Positions 43,508 through 54,334 of a DNA stretch of 64,000 bases are shown here, piece after piece. Positions within the stretch are counted from its first letter, which is position 1; every line of letters starts with the position of its first letter. The DNA is from Rapana venosa (taxonomy: Eukaryota > Mollusca > Gastropoda > Neogastropoda > Muricidae), in NCBI GenBank assembly GCA_028751875.1, contig CM054145.1, positions 1,544,424 to 1,608,423 on the forward strand. The letters run 5' to 3'. The translations under genes were made by a program, and so were the position numbers. Under the pieces are notes generated by a model, which was not told where the DNA came from, did no database searches, and saw only the letters and a program-made list of their open reading frames with translations.

Positions 43508-44580
43508 ATAGTCAAGTCAAGTCAAGTCAAAAGTCAAAAACACTTTAATCATCCCGTGAAGGGCAATTACAGTACTGACAGGCACATTGATACACATCAA
43601 ATATATCAAAGACACAAAAGCTATATTTCATATTGGTTTTCAAATAAAATGTCACGAACACACACACACACCAACACACACGCGCGCATGCGCACACACA
43701 CGCAAACACCCGCACGCACGCACACACATCAATTGTGAACACAATTTTAAACCCATTGACTAGAAGACATAAAAACTTATTTTTACGCACGCATATACGC
43801 AGCACGTACACACGCACGTACGTGTGTGTGCGAACACGCCCACGCACACCCACACCATACACCAATATATGAATTCAATGTTTTAAGACCGTTGACTAGA
43901 AGACAGACTTATTTCACACACCCACGCACCCACCCACACACACACACACATAATTATGTATTGACTACACTCGTAACAATGACAATCAGGCAAGTAATTC
44001 AGAGAAATGTAAAAACTAGGTAGTCAACATCATTGTGAATTCAGAATTCGAATGCTTACTGGCACAAAAGAATTTCTTTTTCTGTTAGTTTTGCTGATGG
44101 GACACTGAAAACGGCGTTCCGAAGGCAACATGTGAAATTCTGGAAACAAAGCATGGGAAGGATCAGCCAAAATGGCTGTGGCTTTGCGTACAAGCTGCTG
44201 ATTGCAGAACGACATGAGATCTCTTTGTTCTTTTCCAATTATTTTTGAGCAGATTCTTACAATTCTCTGCAGGCCATTCTTGTTTTTAACACTAAGGTTA
44301 TTGTACCAACAAATGAAAGCAAAACTTAGAACACTCTCTATGTAAGACTTGTAAAACAAGGAAAGAATCTTTTTGTCTACAAAAAATGAGTTCAGTTTCC
44401 TCAGAAAATACAGACGTTGCTGTCCCTTTTTGACAATAGCGTCAGTGTTAACGTCCCAGTTTAACTTGTGGTCAAAAACAGTTCCCAGATTCTTATAGTT
44501 CAAAACGTTTTCAACTGCTTGATTATGGATAATAATATTCTTAGGAGTATGCCCTGATCTTCTGAAGTCGACATAATAAA
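43508..44580 (-). mobile_element. Antisense LINE inserted in L2-like copy A
   Basis: About 1,073 bp. From 44580 down to 44030 the minus frame gives MTVYYVDFRRSGHT, VENVLNYKNLGTVFDHKLNW, GQQRLYFLRKLNSF, LSFAFICWYNNLSV and LPSERRFQCPISKTNRKRNS, the post-RT region of a CR1/Rex1-type ORF2, with no internal stop over about 183 codons. The 3'UTR is rich in CA and CG repeats. The 3' end reads CCTTCACGGGATGATTAAAG, then GTTTTTGACTTTTGACTTGACT-type (TTGAC)n, next to the junction at 43508. 5'-truncated. Confidence 0.8.
43665..43965. repeat. CA/CG-rich simple repeats inside inserted LINE
   Basis: (CA)n with CGCGCGC and CGCACGCACG runs in two blocks, each followed by a similar TTGACTAGAAGACA segment (43758 and 43893), so an internal duplication in the 3'UTR. 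Confidence 0.85.
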
Positions 44581-45585
44581 CCGTCATCAAATCAACCATC
44601 ATCTTTACGCAGATGACTCTCAGATTCAAGGCAGTGTTACTCCTGAAAATCTGCCTTCTCTCCTGACAAATATGGCCCACTGCTTTGAAGATATTCAAAA
44701 CTGGATGACACAGAATAAATTACAGCTAAATGCAGATAAAACCGAAGCCATGTTCGTAGGGACCAAACACAAACTCTCTTCCATTACAACAGCTTCAATA
44801 GAACTCGGCAATACATCAGTCCCTCTATCCACTGCTGTGAAGTATCTAGGTGTCGTTATCGACAACACACTCCCTAAGAAAAAATTAATCACCCAGACCT
44901 GTCAGCCGTGCTACTATCAATTACGGCGTATTAGTGCAATTCGAAAGTACCTATCCACCGATGCAACAGCCAAACTTGTCACTTCTCTCATTCTTTCACG
45001 TCTGGACTATTGCAATTCTCTTTTGTCTGGTCTGCCAGCATCATCTATCCACTCCCTTCAACGTATACAAAACTCCGCAGCTCGACTAGTTCTCAGAAAG
45101 AAAAAATCTGAGCAAATTACCCCTCTCTTGCGATCTCTCCACTGGCTGCCTGTGCCACAGAGAGTAAATTGTAAGATCAGTACCCTCTGTTACAAACGTA
45201 TCCACAAAACTGCACCCTCCTACCTCTGTGAATGTCTTCACCTGTACACTCCTCCGCTCTGCTGCAGATACCTTGTGCCTACGAATACCTAGATTCAACC
45301 AATCCGCCGTTGGCCGCTGCTCTTTCTCTATTTCGGGTCCATCGACCTGGTATGAGCTACCCCTCTCTCTTCCCCAGAAACCTAGTTATGACACTTTTAA
45401 ATCCAGCCTCAAGGCATATTTATTTCAAACCTAAGATTTCCCCCCTCCTGTTTCATATCAGAACTATCCCACCTTCACTAACCCATGTCCTATCACCCTG
45501 CTAAAGTATATGACCTGTGTGTGATTGTGTGTGTGGTTTTGAGAAACATTTGACTATTGCAATTTTATTTCATAGATTTTGTTTG
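44581..45585 (+). pseudogene. L2-like LINE copy A, RT second part and 3'UTR
   Basis: Continuation after the insertion: CGTCATCAAATCAACC leads into NHHLYADDSQIQ with an intact YADD box (about 44604), then ENLPSLLTNMAHCFEDIQNW, KYLGVVIDNTL, SRLDYCNSLLSGLPASS, LHWLPVPQRVN and a C-terminal domain ending YDTFKSSLKAYLFQT near 45432. One frameshift near 45255-45275 splits the last 60 residues. Joined across the insertion it is a nearly intact RT-to-C-terminus frame, matching antisense copy B at 13672-15225. Confidence 0.85.
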
Positions 45586-45661
45586 TAATAATAATAATAA
45601 TGTATGGAATTTATATAGCGCTGAATCTTGTAAAGCAACAAATCAAAGCGCTCAGATTTTT
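45586..45661 (-). mobile_element. L2-like 3' tail fragment
   Basis: (ATT)n on the minus strand preceded by AGCGCTATATAAATTCC and AATCAAAGCGCTCAG, as in the 3' end of L2-like copy B, here joined to RTE sequence at about 45662. Confidence 0.55.
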
Positions 45662-47090
45662 TTTCTCAGCACTTTTCTGTGTGCCTCTCTATACAACTCT
45701 TCCTGCCTCTTTCGTAGCCGTGGAGACTTTACTTGCCTGAAGTCTCTTCTTGATCTCTCTCCTCTCTTTGATGGCATCGAGGGTCTCTTGTTGGATCCAG
45801 TCATTGTTGGTCTTCTTCTTTTGATGACCGATGTTCTCCTTGCTGCTCTCAGTGTACAGTTTACAGATCTGCTTCCATGTTGTATCTATGTCATGCTGTT
45901 CTGTCATGTTCTGCAGGATGTGGAATCTGTTCCTCAGATTGTTGATGAATGCAGACTTCACGTTGGTGTCTTTCAGTCGCTGGGTATCAAATCGCGCTTG
46001 AGTGGTTGGTCTTGTGTTCTTCTTCAGTTTCATCTGGATGTGTGCGGTCACCATGTGATGATCGCTCCCGACATCCGCACTTCGCTTGGTTCTCACATCC
46101 AGAAGAGATCGTCTCCACATACCGTTGATCATCAGATGGTCAATCTGGTTCATATCTCTCCCATTCGGTGACGTCCAAGTCAGCTTGTGGATGTCCCGGT
46201 GCGTGAATAGGGTCCCTCCTATCACTAAGTTGTTCATGGCGCAGAACTCCACAAGTCTCTCCCCATTGTCATTTCTGTTCCCCACCCCGTGTTTTCCCAT
46301 GACTCTCTCATAGTCGGTGTTGTCGCTTCCGACCTTGGCGTTGAGGTCCCCCATGATGACGATGAGGTCATGGCGTGGGGCCTTCTCTGTCTCTGTCTGC
46401 AGCTGGTGGTAGAAGTTGTCTTTGCTCTCATCGTTGCTGTTGTTGGTTGGTGCGTAGCACTGGATGATGGTGATGTTGATGTGTCTTCCCTTCAGTCTCG
46501 CACTCATTAGTCTGCTGTTGACGGGCTTCCACTCCATAAGGCATGGCTCGACGCCTTTCTTGAGGATGATGGCAACTCCCTCGTGGTGCTGGTCGTCATC
46601 TCTCCCAGAGTAGAGGACGGTTTCTCCGGTGGTGGTTCTCATTCTCCCAGATCCAGTCCATCTACTCTCGCTCACTCCTAGGACATGGAGGTTGAATCTT
46701 CTCATCTCTGATGTTACCTGTGCCAGCTTGCCTGTCTCATACATCGTCCTCACGTTCCAATGTCCTAGTCTAATCTTAGTTTTGGTGGTGTTCAGGTCTT
46801 CCCTTATCCTGCTGGTAGCTTCCTCTTGGCTTTGGCCATCAGCATTCATACGAGTCTCACTGTACCCGGGAGGTCCTTCGCACGCAAAAGTAGAAGTTTT
46901 CTATGTTGCTGTTTCCGTAACTTCTCTTCTTTTACGGGACAGGGTTGTTAGCCCTGTGCCCAACCCCCAACCTGGAGGAAGGGTTCCACCTTAGTCGCCT
47001 CTTACGACATGCCTGGTTGGAGGGCAGGGATCCTATTCTTGTAATGCTCGCTTTGCAAGCATACCCCGGGAGTCCCACGGGGGAGTAGGC
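45662..47090 (-). mobile_element. RTE-like LINE, 5'UTR and endonuclease part
   Basis: Minus strand. The 5' region (46850-47090) shares GTTGGGCACAGGGCTAACAA and a following GTAAAAGAAG-type block with the 5' ends of the RTE copies near 58150 and 63070. The coding part is the frame at 45689-46849. RT is missing: the element stops at about 45662 against an L2-like 3' tail. Confidence 0.7.
45689..46849 (-). CDS. RTE endonuclease, N-terminal ORF, intact frame
   Basis: 386 codons from ATG at 46849, the longest undamaged frame of RTE endonuclease in the window. APE-family motifs in order: RLGHWNVRTMYETGKLAQVT, LGVSESRWTGSG, NITIIQCYAPTN, IVIMGDLNAKVGSDN, GERLVEFCAMNNLVIGGTLF, TWTSPNGRDMNQIDHLMIN and DVGSDHHMVTAHIQM (the Ser-Asp-His box that closes the active site). 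It would nick target DNA to prime reverse transcription. After about residue 360 comes the basic linker before RT, then a frameshift and truncation. It can be translated, but without RT it cannot move itself. Confidence 0.8.
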   Translation of the reverse strand: MNADGQSQEEATSRIREDLNTTKTKIRLGHWNVRTMYETGKLAQVTSEMRRFNLHVLGVSESRWTGSGRMRTTTGETVLYSGRDDDQHHEGVAIILKKGVEPCLMEWKPVNSRLMSARLKGRHINITIIQCYAPTNNSNDESKDNFYHQLQTETEKAPRHDLIVIMGDLNAKVGSDNTDYERVMGKHGVGNRNDNGERLVEFCAMNNLVIGGTLFTHRDIHKLTWTSPNGRDMNQIDHLMINGMWRRSLLDVRTKRSADVGSDHHMVTAHIQMKLKKNTRPTTQARFDTQRLKDTNVKSAFINNLRNRFHILQNMTEQHDIDTTWKQICKLYTESSKENIGHQKKKTNNDWIQQETLDAIKERREIKKRLQASKVSTATKEAGRVV

Positions 47091-47223
47091 CTATATAGTA
47101 TAGGTATCCTTATAGGGCAGAAGAAAACATTGTATGAGATTTGAACGATAATAAACATAAAATTACAAGTTTTAACAGAGGAACTAAAGAAAAACATTTC
47201 CGAAAGGATAAATGAAGTAACAG

Positions 47224-47512
47224 GGTGGGGGATGGATAGCCTAGTGGTTAGAGCGTTTAACTCGTGATCTAGGGCCCCGGGTTTAAGCCACCACTGAAGC
47301 TCCTGTTGTGGGGAATTTCACCCTGGTGTTAACATCAGTACTAACTCCACTCCCACCAAAAGTCTTTCGGATGATATTCAAAACCAAGACCACATGTGAT
47401 GTGCGAACACTCACAGACCACCTTGCGCACAAGTTAAAAACTCGTTCCGCCTTACGGAAGAGTAGGCCATTTCGTGCCGGTAGGAACGGATCACAAAGGT
47501 TTAAAAACAACA

Positions 47513-47516
<4 letters not shown>
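47224..47516 (+). mobile_element. SINE-1, plus strand, near full length
   Basis: Head with A box ATAGCCTAGTGGTTAGAGCG, a weakened B box GGGTTTAAGCC, then TAACATCAGTACTAACTCCA, AAAGTCTTTCGGATGATATT and GGAAGAGTAGGCCATTTCG. Ends in (CA)n at 47517. Confidence 0.7.
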
Positions 47517-47580
<64 letters not shown>

Positions 47581-47597
47581 AACAAACAAACAAACAA
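47517..47597. repeat. (CA)n then (CAAA)n
   Basis: About 30 CA units and five CAAA units at the end of SINE-1. Confidence 0.95.
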
Positions 47598-47985
47598 TTT
47601 TTAAAAACTTCTTTTAAACACAAAACCCTCAATATATTTCTAAAATATAGAAAGGGGTGGAGGAGTGAGGGGGGGGGTGCCAGTTTTTACCTCGAGGAAG
47701 AAAACAACATTGTATGCATTTTATAATAATAATAATTTTGAATTAAAAACCTTATCACAGAAACTAAAACATTCATATCAAATAACAGTTTGAGGGACAC
47801 AGGAGAGAGCACCAATTGCAATCCAGAATTCAAAAAACAACCAAAAGAAACATACCAACACATTTGAATTCAAATAAACAAATCATTCTTTAAGAAAGAA
47901 ACGAGCAAAATCCAATTAATCAAAACAAAACAAAAAAGTAACATTAAGATTAGCAAGAGAGATTTTAATTTTAATTTTCAATTTT
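47598..47985. other. No gene seen
   Basis: A-rich DNA with (AAT)n at 47725-47740 and a segment like 49120-49160 (ACAACATTGTATGCATTTT), so probably a LINE 3' end. Confidence 0.45.
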
Positions 47986-47989
47986 ATTC

Positions 47990-48305
47990 TTTTATTTAGA
48001 GGACAATGGAATAAACACTCATGTTCTTTTCCCAAACACCCAGTCCCGTGTAATCAGTTTTGTAAACTTGTCATCCTTTCCCCCACCGCCACACAATGGC
48101 TACTCTTCCCGAAAAGGGAACGGGTTTTAGTGTGTGCAAGATGTTCCGAGTTACAGACCTCTGTTTAGTCTATCGAAAGACTTTCGGGAGAGTGGAGTCG
48201 GGCACTGAGTTAATTTTCCAGGGAAAAAAAAATCCTTGAACGAGAATCAAAACCGGGTCACAGATCACGAATACATCATCTAACCACCGGGCTATCCGTA
48301 CCCAA
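47990..48305 (-). mobile_element. SINE-1, minus strand, near full length
   Basis: On the minus strand ATAGCCCGGTGGTTAGATG replaces the A box and GGTTTTGATTCTCG the B box. The body matches 80-418, with TCTTCCCGAAAAGGGAACGG (plus) and GGACAATGGAATAAACACTC near the 3' end. Confidence 0.7.
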
Positions 48306-48306
48306 C

Positions 48307-48340
<34 letters not shown>

Positions 48341-48450
48341 GGGAGAGAGAGAAGAACAGACAGACAGACAGCCCAGACAGACAGACAGACAGACAGAGAC
48401 ATACGAAAACAGAGAAGAAAGAGACAGAGAGACAGATATAGAGAGACAGA
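48307..48450. repeat. (GA)n and (GACA)n
   Basis: GA repeats at 48310-48342 and GACA repeats at 48356-48400. Confidence 0.9.
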
Positions 48451-48517
48451 AGAGAGTCAGAGAGCCTGTTCCTCTCGAAGTGAATGTCTAAGTCTGTACA
48501 TAAAATAGTGCACAGCC

Positions 48518-48555
<38 letters not shown>

Positions 48556-48835
48556 CATGCATGTGCATGTTTTTGTATCACCACGTGGCGCCAACAAACG
48601 CCCGTGCGGGCGTGGGCGTATGACGTGAATAAAAAAAATTGTCCGTAGGCCAAATAGGCCCCCTGATAACAGCACCAGTATCAGAAAGTGCTCAGTTGCT
48701 GGAGGGATGCTGCACAAAAGTTTCTGTTTTTAGCCCCCAACACCTTTCATAGACCGTGTCAGTCTTGTTTTATCTGATGGCTTTGAAGGGAAGGACAAAG
48801 AATAAACATTAAAAGAAAAAGCATTTTTTTAAGGA
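48451..48835. other. No gene seen; (TG)n at 48522-48550
   Basis: Unassigned; a CGCCCGTGCGGGCG inverted repeat at 48599-48612. Confidence 0.5.
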
Positions 48836-48845
48836 GAGAGAGAGG

Positions 48846-48895
<50 letters not shown>

Positions 48896-49238
48896 CATTT
48901 TCAGGTTACATCAACATCAAAACAAACCAGATATCGATTTCTGACAAAGCATCTTCACTAAAACCCTTTTTTAAAACAAAACAACAATACTATAAATTAA
49001 GGTACAAGATGCCAAGGAGCCTGATATGAAAACAGGTTTAACAAACCCGCCAACAACAGCATCAATACAACAATAAGAAGTTAAAACTCTTCAATACATT
49101 TCCAAGAGGCATGGTATATTGATTGAAGAAGAACAATGTTGTATGCATTTTGGATGACAATAAAATAAAGCACTTTAAAATGTATAAACCAAACATTTAT
49201 ATAAAATAATACATTTCATATATAAAGGGAATACCGAA

Positions 49239-49294
<56 letters not shown>
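48836..49294. repeat. Repeat G, copy 2, flanked by (GA)n on both sides
   Basis: (GA)n at 48836-48895, repeat G at 48894-49240 (same blocks as 26723-27080), then (GA)n at 49241-49294. Confidence 0.7.
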
Positions 49295-49296
<2 letters not shown>

Positions 49297-49400
49297 TCTG
49301 AACAGGTTTAATGTACATTGGCCTTTGGCCACAATACATACAGTGAGCAAGGCAAAAAGGCAAGTGAAGGAAACGAGATGCAAAAAGATATCGTCACATT
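49295..49400 (-). mobile_element. LINE 3' end with terminal hairpin
   Basis: On the minus strand the palindrome GGCCAAAGGCC (plus 49320-49330) lies 25 nt before (TC)n, then TGTACATTAAACCTGTTC. Same spacing as at 12153. Confidence 0.5.
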
Positions 49401-49639
49401 TTCCATCTACTCCAGCTCTCCTGGTAGCATCACACCGAGTACATCATCCAAAAACACAAAACAAAAAAACGATAAACCTTGAAAGCAAAGCACGAAGTCA
49501 ATGCATATAAGATAATCAAAAGAACAGGCACATCAAGCAGCCACATGATTATAAGGGAAAACAAGGGATGCCTACAAACAACAGCACAGTTAAAAAAATG
49601 CTTTTCTTTCGTCTGTTTATAGCATGAAAAACGTACCGG

Positions 49640-50580
49640 GAGAGATTGTGTTGGTGATTTGCATTTGTTCCTTTAAAGCAATCTGGATAGTGTCATGCAT
49701 TTTGATTCTTTAAAAAAATTTCTCTCTTAAATCTGTATACAAACTGCAATAAAAATATGAAGTGAAAATCATTTTCTATTTTTTTACACAGAAAGGATAG
49801 CTTTTTCTCTTATAGATTCGCTAAAATCTGTTGACATCATATTGATAGGAAGCACATTAAATCTTAACTGCGTAATACTACACAAAACAATACATCTCCA
49901 TATCATAAATGTACATCTCCTTTTGAAAAATTGCTTTAAAAGACCTAAAAATTTTCTATACCTTTCACGTTCTCTGATTGTTTCATCCCATTCTTGGATA
50001 AACATATCAATTAGTCGCTGTTTAAACAAACGTAAAACATCTTTTCATCTCCATCCCCTTTGCTGCATCCATACAATGTTAAAACCTGCCCCACACAGAA
50101 TTGCTCTTACCTTTGAAACCCAAAACAGCTTTTGCCAGCTATGTCTAAATTGAGCAACATTTTGTACGCTATATGAAGGAAACCTTTTTCAACATCCACC
50201 CGCAACATTTTTCAACCAATATCTTAAACAAGCTACATAAGAATCGATTCCCAATGGGTCCCCCTCCCTAAAATCTTCCATATACCATGTTTTTTTGGTG
50301 TTCCACTGGACACCCAAGAACCTTTTCATGCCATGAATGTACTTTTTCAATGTGATCAAGTCTGTTCAGCCCTTTACTTCTTTAAATATAACAGAATGGG
50401 CTGAATTTTGGCATCAAAATTTTTAAAGAAAAATTTGGTGTCATTTCGTTATATTTGCTAAAACCTTTTTTTTAGTTCAATGACAGCTTTCCTTCCTTTC
50501 ACAGCTAGATGTCTGGTTCCTTTTTTAACGCTGATCTTAGTTGTAAAAGTAAATCCTAGATAGCAATAACTGTTTCTTCT
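49640..50580 (-). pseudogene. LINE, RT thumb to C-terminal region, broken
   Basis: Minus frames, shifting repeatedly, give YLGFTFTTKISVKKGTRHLA near 50550-50500, KAVIELKKRF, a segment resembling the TPNDLVYGE motif near 50300, and at 50029-49784 VCLFKQRLID-like sequence followed by QEWDETIRERERYRKFLGLL. Related to the LINEs at 11306 and 33370. Five or more frameshifts. Confidence 0.55.
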
Positions 50581-53470
50581 TCTTCAAGTGTCAGTCTGGT
50601 CCTGCAGACATCGACGATCATGGCTCTCCATTCTTCCCTGTTCTCGGTCCCTCTCATGAGCTCATTGTTGGTGCCCTCTTTATTCGTTGCGAATTTGTTT
50701 AAGCTGTCTGTGAATTTTGTGCGTTGTCTTCCTCTGCTCTTGTTTCCACAGATTTTGCCACTCCAAACAGTTTCTCTGTCCGTCAGCCCTGATTATATGG
50801 CCGAAAAATTGAGCTGGCTTTCTTAGGGTGTTGAGAAAGAATCTCTTGGTACCAGCCATTTCCATTACTTTGCATTAGTTTTTCTTTTTGTCCATGAGAT
50901 TTTCTTGATTCTCGGGATGAACCACATTTCCACTGTTCTAGTCGCTGTTTTTTGGCCCTTGGCTAGGGTCCAGCACCCCACATCGCCAGAAGATGGACCA
51001 TATAGGCTCTCAAAACATGGATCTTTGTCTTGAGGCTTATCTTACTGTTGTAAAATGCATTTCATGTTGTTAAAATTTCCCTTAATTGACGGTTCTCTTC
51101 TTGATTACTGTGTCACACTTGCTGTCCGGGTGTTAGTACAACCAAGTATTTAAAGGTGTTTTACTTTCTAAATTCTCTTCCTTTAAAAGGCTATGTTGCA
51201 TTGTGGTTAACAGCTTTTTCGAGATCACCATGCTTTCTGTCTTCTTGCATTGAGCTGAACCTTTCTTTTCACTTTCGCTGTTACTGTTGTTAAAATCTTT
51301 GCAGTTTTTCTTCAGAGTCGGGGATAAGGACTGGTCACTGCATATCTCAGGTGTGATGTTGTGGCCACCTCACTTAATTCCCTCAAGATTCTCAATATTT
51401 AGTAGAATATTTCCCTATATACATTAAATAAATCAGGCGAGAACACGCAGCCCTGCCTCACACCCCTGAAGATTGGTCTATATTGACTGATGTCATTGTC
51501 CGACTCTAATGGCTGCCTCCTGTTCCAATATATGTTTCTGGGGACTCGAAGATCTTTCCCGTCGATGTATAGCCCTGCCAGAATATCAAACAAGTGGGGA
51601 GTGCGTACTTTGTCGAACGCTTTTGAGTAGTCAATGAAGCAGAGGTACAGGTCTTTCTGGACCTCGATGGATCTCTCTATGAGAGTTTTCAATGCGAAGA
51701 TTGCATTTCTGGTGCCTTTGTCTGCCATGAACCCAAATTGCGTTCTTGATATTTCTGGAGTATTTTATTTCTCATTCTCTTCATGAGTATTCGTAAAAGA
51801 ACTTGGTGAGTTGACTCATCAGGCTGATTGTACGATGTTGGTCACATTCAGCTGTACCCATTTTTCTTAGGATCGCGATGTAGATGGACTTCTTCATATC
51901 TGTCGGAATCTCTCCTGTGTCATATATATTGTTTAGTATTTTGTGACTCCCTTAATTCCCACTTCATCCAGGCTGTTATCAATTCAGAGGGAAAATCATC
52001 AGGCCCTGGCGCCTTACCACTTTTCATCTTGCTGGAGTGCTGTCTCACTTCGTTTTCCATGATTATGTGGCCATCTTCGTTGCTAATATGAGGAGGTGGC
52101 CCTCTGTCGTCGGGGTATAGCTCTTCAAATGTATTCTACCACCTGTTAAGAATATTTTTTTTTTTCCATGATAATATCTCCATCTCTCGACTTTATACAA
52201 CCTGTTTTTGCAGATGATTTCTTCCCTGTCACATCTTTTATTTTTTCATGCATAAGTTTGCTATCAAAATTTGCATTCATTTCAATTTCCTTGCACTGCA
52301 TTTTGATCCATTTTCCCTTGGCTCATTACATTTTTCCCTTAACCATTTTGGGTCGAGTTCTTTTATACTTCTTTTCATCTACTTTTGCCTTTCTCCTGTT
52401 TTCCCATTAGGTTTAAAATCTCGGAGCTCATCTACTTCTTATGTTCCTTTCTATTTATGACTGGTATATTTTCTTTTGCTGCCTCATGATGCTATCTTTC
52501 ATCATCTGCCATTTTTCCTCTGTAGTGGTGGTTGATCTGGGCCCATCGAATTTTTTTTCCAACTTTGATCTTGTATTTTTTCTTTGATTTCTTCGTCAGT
52601 TTGTAGCATGTTCATTTGCATTTTTGGTGTTCTTTTTGCTTTTGACAACTTTTTCAATTTTAGTCGCATTGTCCCGATAACTGGGACATGATCACTTCCA
52701 CAGTCTGCACCTGGCATGGAACTTACAAGACGTTATAGAGTTACAGAAGCGTTCTTGAATCAGGATGTAATCTATTTGATTCCGGGTTTTGTCGCCAGGG
52801 TTTTTTCCACGTCCAGCGTCTTCTTGGATGGTTTTCAAACCATGTGTTCATGACAGCCAGCTTTTGTTCCTTGCACCATTCCGTGAGTGCTCCCCTCTTT
52901 CATTTCTCATTTCCTATTCCAAATGGGCCAACTGTGGTTTCATTTTTCCCTTTTCCTACCTTTGAATTGAGGTCACCCATTATTATTCTGATATCTTGAG
53001 ACTTCATTGCTTCATTGCCTTTTCAATATTTTCATAAAACTCCTCAATTTCTGCGTCATCTTTATCAGCTGTTGGTGCAAAAACTTGTACTATTCCAATG
53101 TCGAAAGGTGTGCCCTTAAGTTTTACAAATCAGGACTCTGTCATTTACAGTCCAGAAACCTTTGATGGCTTTTGAGGTTTCTTGATCTAGAATCATGCCA
53201 ACTCCTCTCTGGTGTTGATCTCCTCCTGAGTAAAGAATGGTGTAGTTGTCGGATGTTAATCAGCCTGCTCCTTTCCATCTCACTTCTGAAAGTCCCAGTA
53301 TATTGAGGTTCCCTTCTTCCATTTCCTGTTTGAGATTTCAATTTTCTTTTTTGTAGCATAAGTCCGTACGTTCCATGTACCCATTCTGAGAGGTTTCTGA
53401 TGCGGACAGTCGCTGGATGACGATCGAGGGTTACCTGTCCCCACATAATCCACCCCCACCGAGCGAGGAA
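50581..53470 (-). pseudogene. RTE-like LINE, decayed, near full length
   Basis: Minus strand, order preserved. Endonuclease at 53446-52500: RIRNLSEWVHGTYG, then a region with GADCGSDHVPVIGTMRLKLK. RT at 51728-51399: KGTRNAIFALKTLIERSIEV, YLCFIDYSKAFDKVR, GVRQGCVFSPDLFNVY. C-terminus at 50865-50680: FFLNTLRKPAQFFGHIIRAD. The FADD box region is not recognisable. Many frameshifts. It belongs to a different RTE lineage from the 59952-63117 element, judging by RT wording. Confidence 0.7.
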
Positions 53471-53595
53471 CTTCCAGATAAACTGGAAGCCCCCTTCACG
53501 CTGTTATCTGTATTCTGTTTCTTTCTGATTACCATGACATTCTTTTCAGAACTATACCTATAGTAGGCTGCAATTACTTTCTATAGGAGCAGAAT
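53471..53595. other. Unassigned spacer
   Basis: Short sequence between two LINE remains. Confidence 0.4.
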
Positions 53596-53850
53596 AAGAA
53601 ATGTTCCCAGAGCAGAGAGAGTCTGTGATAAATGTGGTGAAAACGAGCTAGGTGATGAGTTCCATTATCTATTCAAATGTCATTTCTTTGTGCAGCTTTA
53701 AAAAAAAAATTTATCCCCAAAATACTATAGAGGAAACCCAAATGTTATGAAGTTCCATAATTGTTTAGTTCCACAAATAAATCCTTGCTTATTAAAGTTA
53801 TAAAATTCCTCAAAGAAATAATGAAAACCTATTGATTTGTTGCATCTCTT
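53596..53850 (+). pseudogene. LINE C-terminal cysteine motif fragment
   Basis: Plus frame: ERVCDKCGENELGDEFHYLF then KCHFF, the C-terminal cysteine motif of a LINE ORF2, followed after frameshifts by NPNVMKFHN-like and FLKEIMKTY-like segments. Confidence 0.55.
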
Positions 53851-54148
53851 TAGATGACACCAGTCGATTTTATTACATGTTAGGGATAAGTTAATTTCCT
53901 TTGTTAGTATAGACTTGAATGGCCATGTCATTGTGTGTGAGCACACTAGCACCCCCACGTGCGTGTGTATATGTGTGTCCCCGCATTTGTGTGAAAGTGT
54001 GCCCACATAGTTTGAAATGCTTCCTGCGTGCGTGGGTGCACGAGTGTGTGTGTGACCGGGGTAGCGGGTTTCTTGGCGTGTTGATGTTCCACGCCTGTGT
54101 GTGTGGTGGTGTTGCTTGTTGATGCCTTTGCGTTGGGCGTGGTGTGCT
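53851..54148. other. No gene seen; GTGTG-rich
   Basis: TG-rich sequence; frames are low complexity. Confidence 0.5.
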
Positions 54149-54149
54149 G

Positions 54150-54330
54150 GGAGAGAGAGAGAGAGAGAGAGAGAGGAGCTCAGAAAACACAAATTTAATG
54201 TATCTCAGCCTTAAGGGCCCTTTTTACAAAGGAGAGAGAGAGAGAAAGAGAAAGAGAGGTAGGAGAGAGAGAGAGTGCAGTTGGTTACGGAAATTATTCA
54301 GGCCCTGTTAGGTTGCTTGCCTTTCCTGTG
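54150..54330 (-). mobile_element. (GA)n with LINE 3'-end hairpin, then GA-rich DNA
   Basis: GA repeats at 54150-54176, then on the minus strand GCCCTTAAGGC (plus 54208-54218) and ATACATTAAATTTGTG, a LINE-terminus layout. More GA repeats at 54232-54275. Confidence 0.45.
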
Positions 54331-54334
54331 TTGT

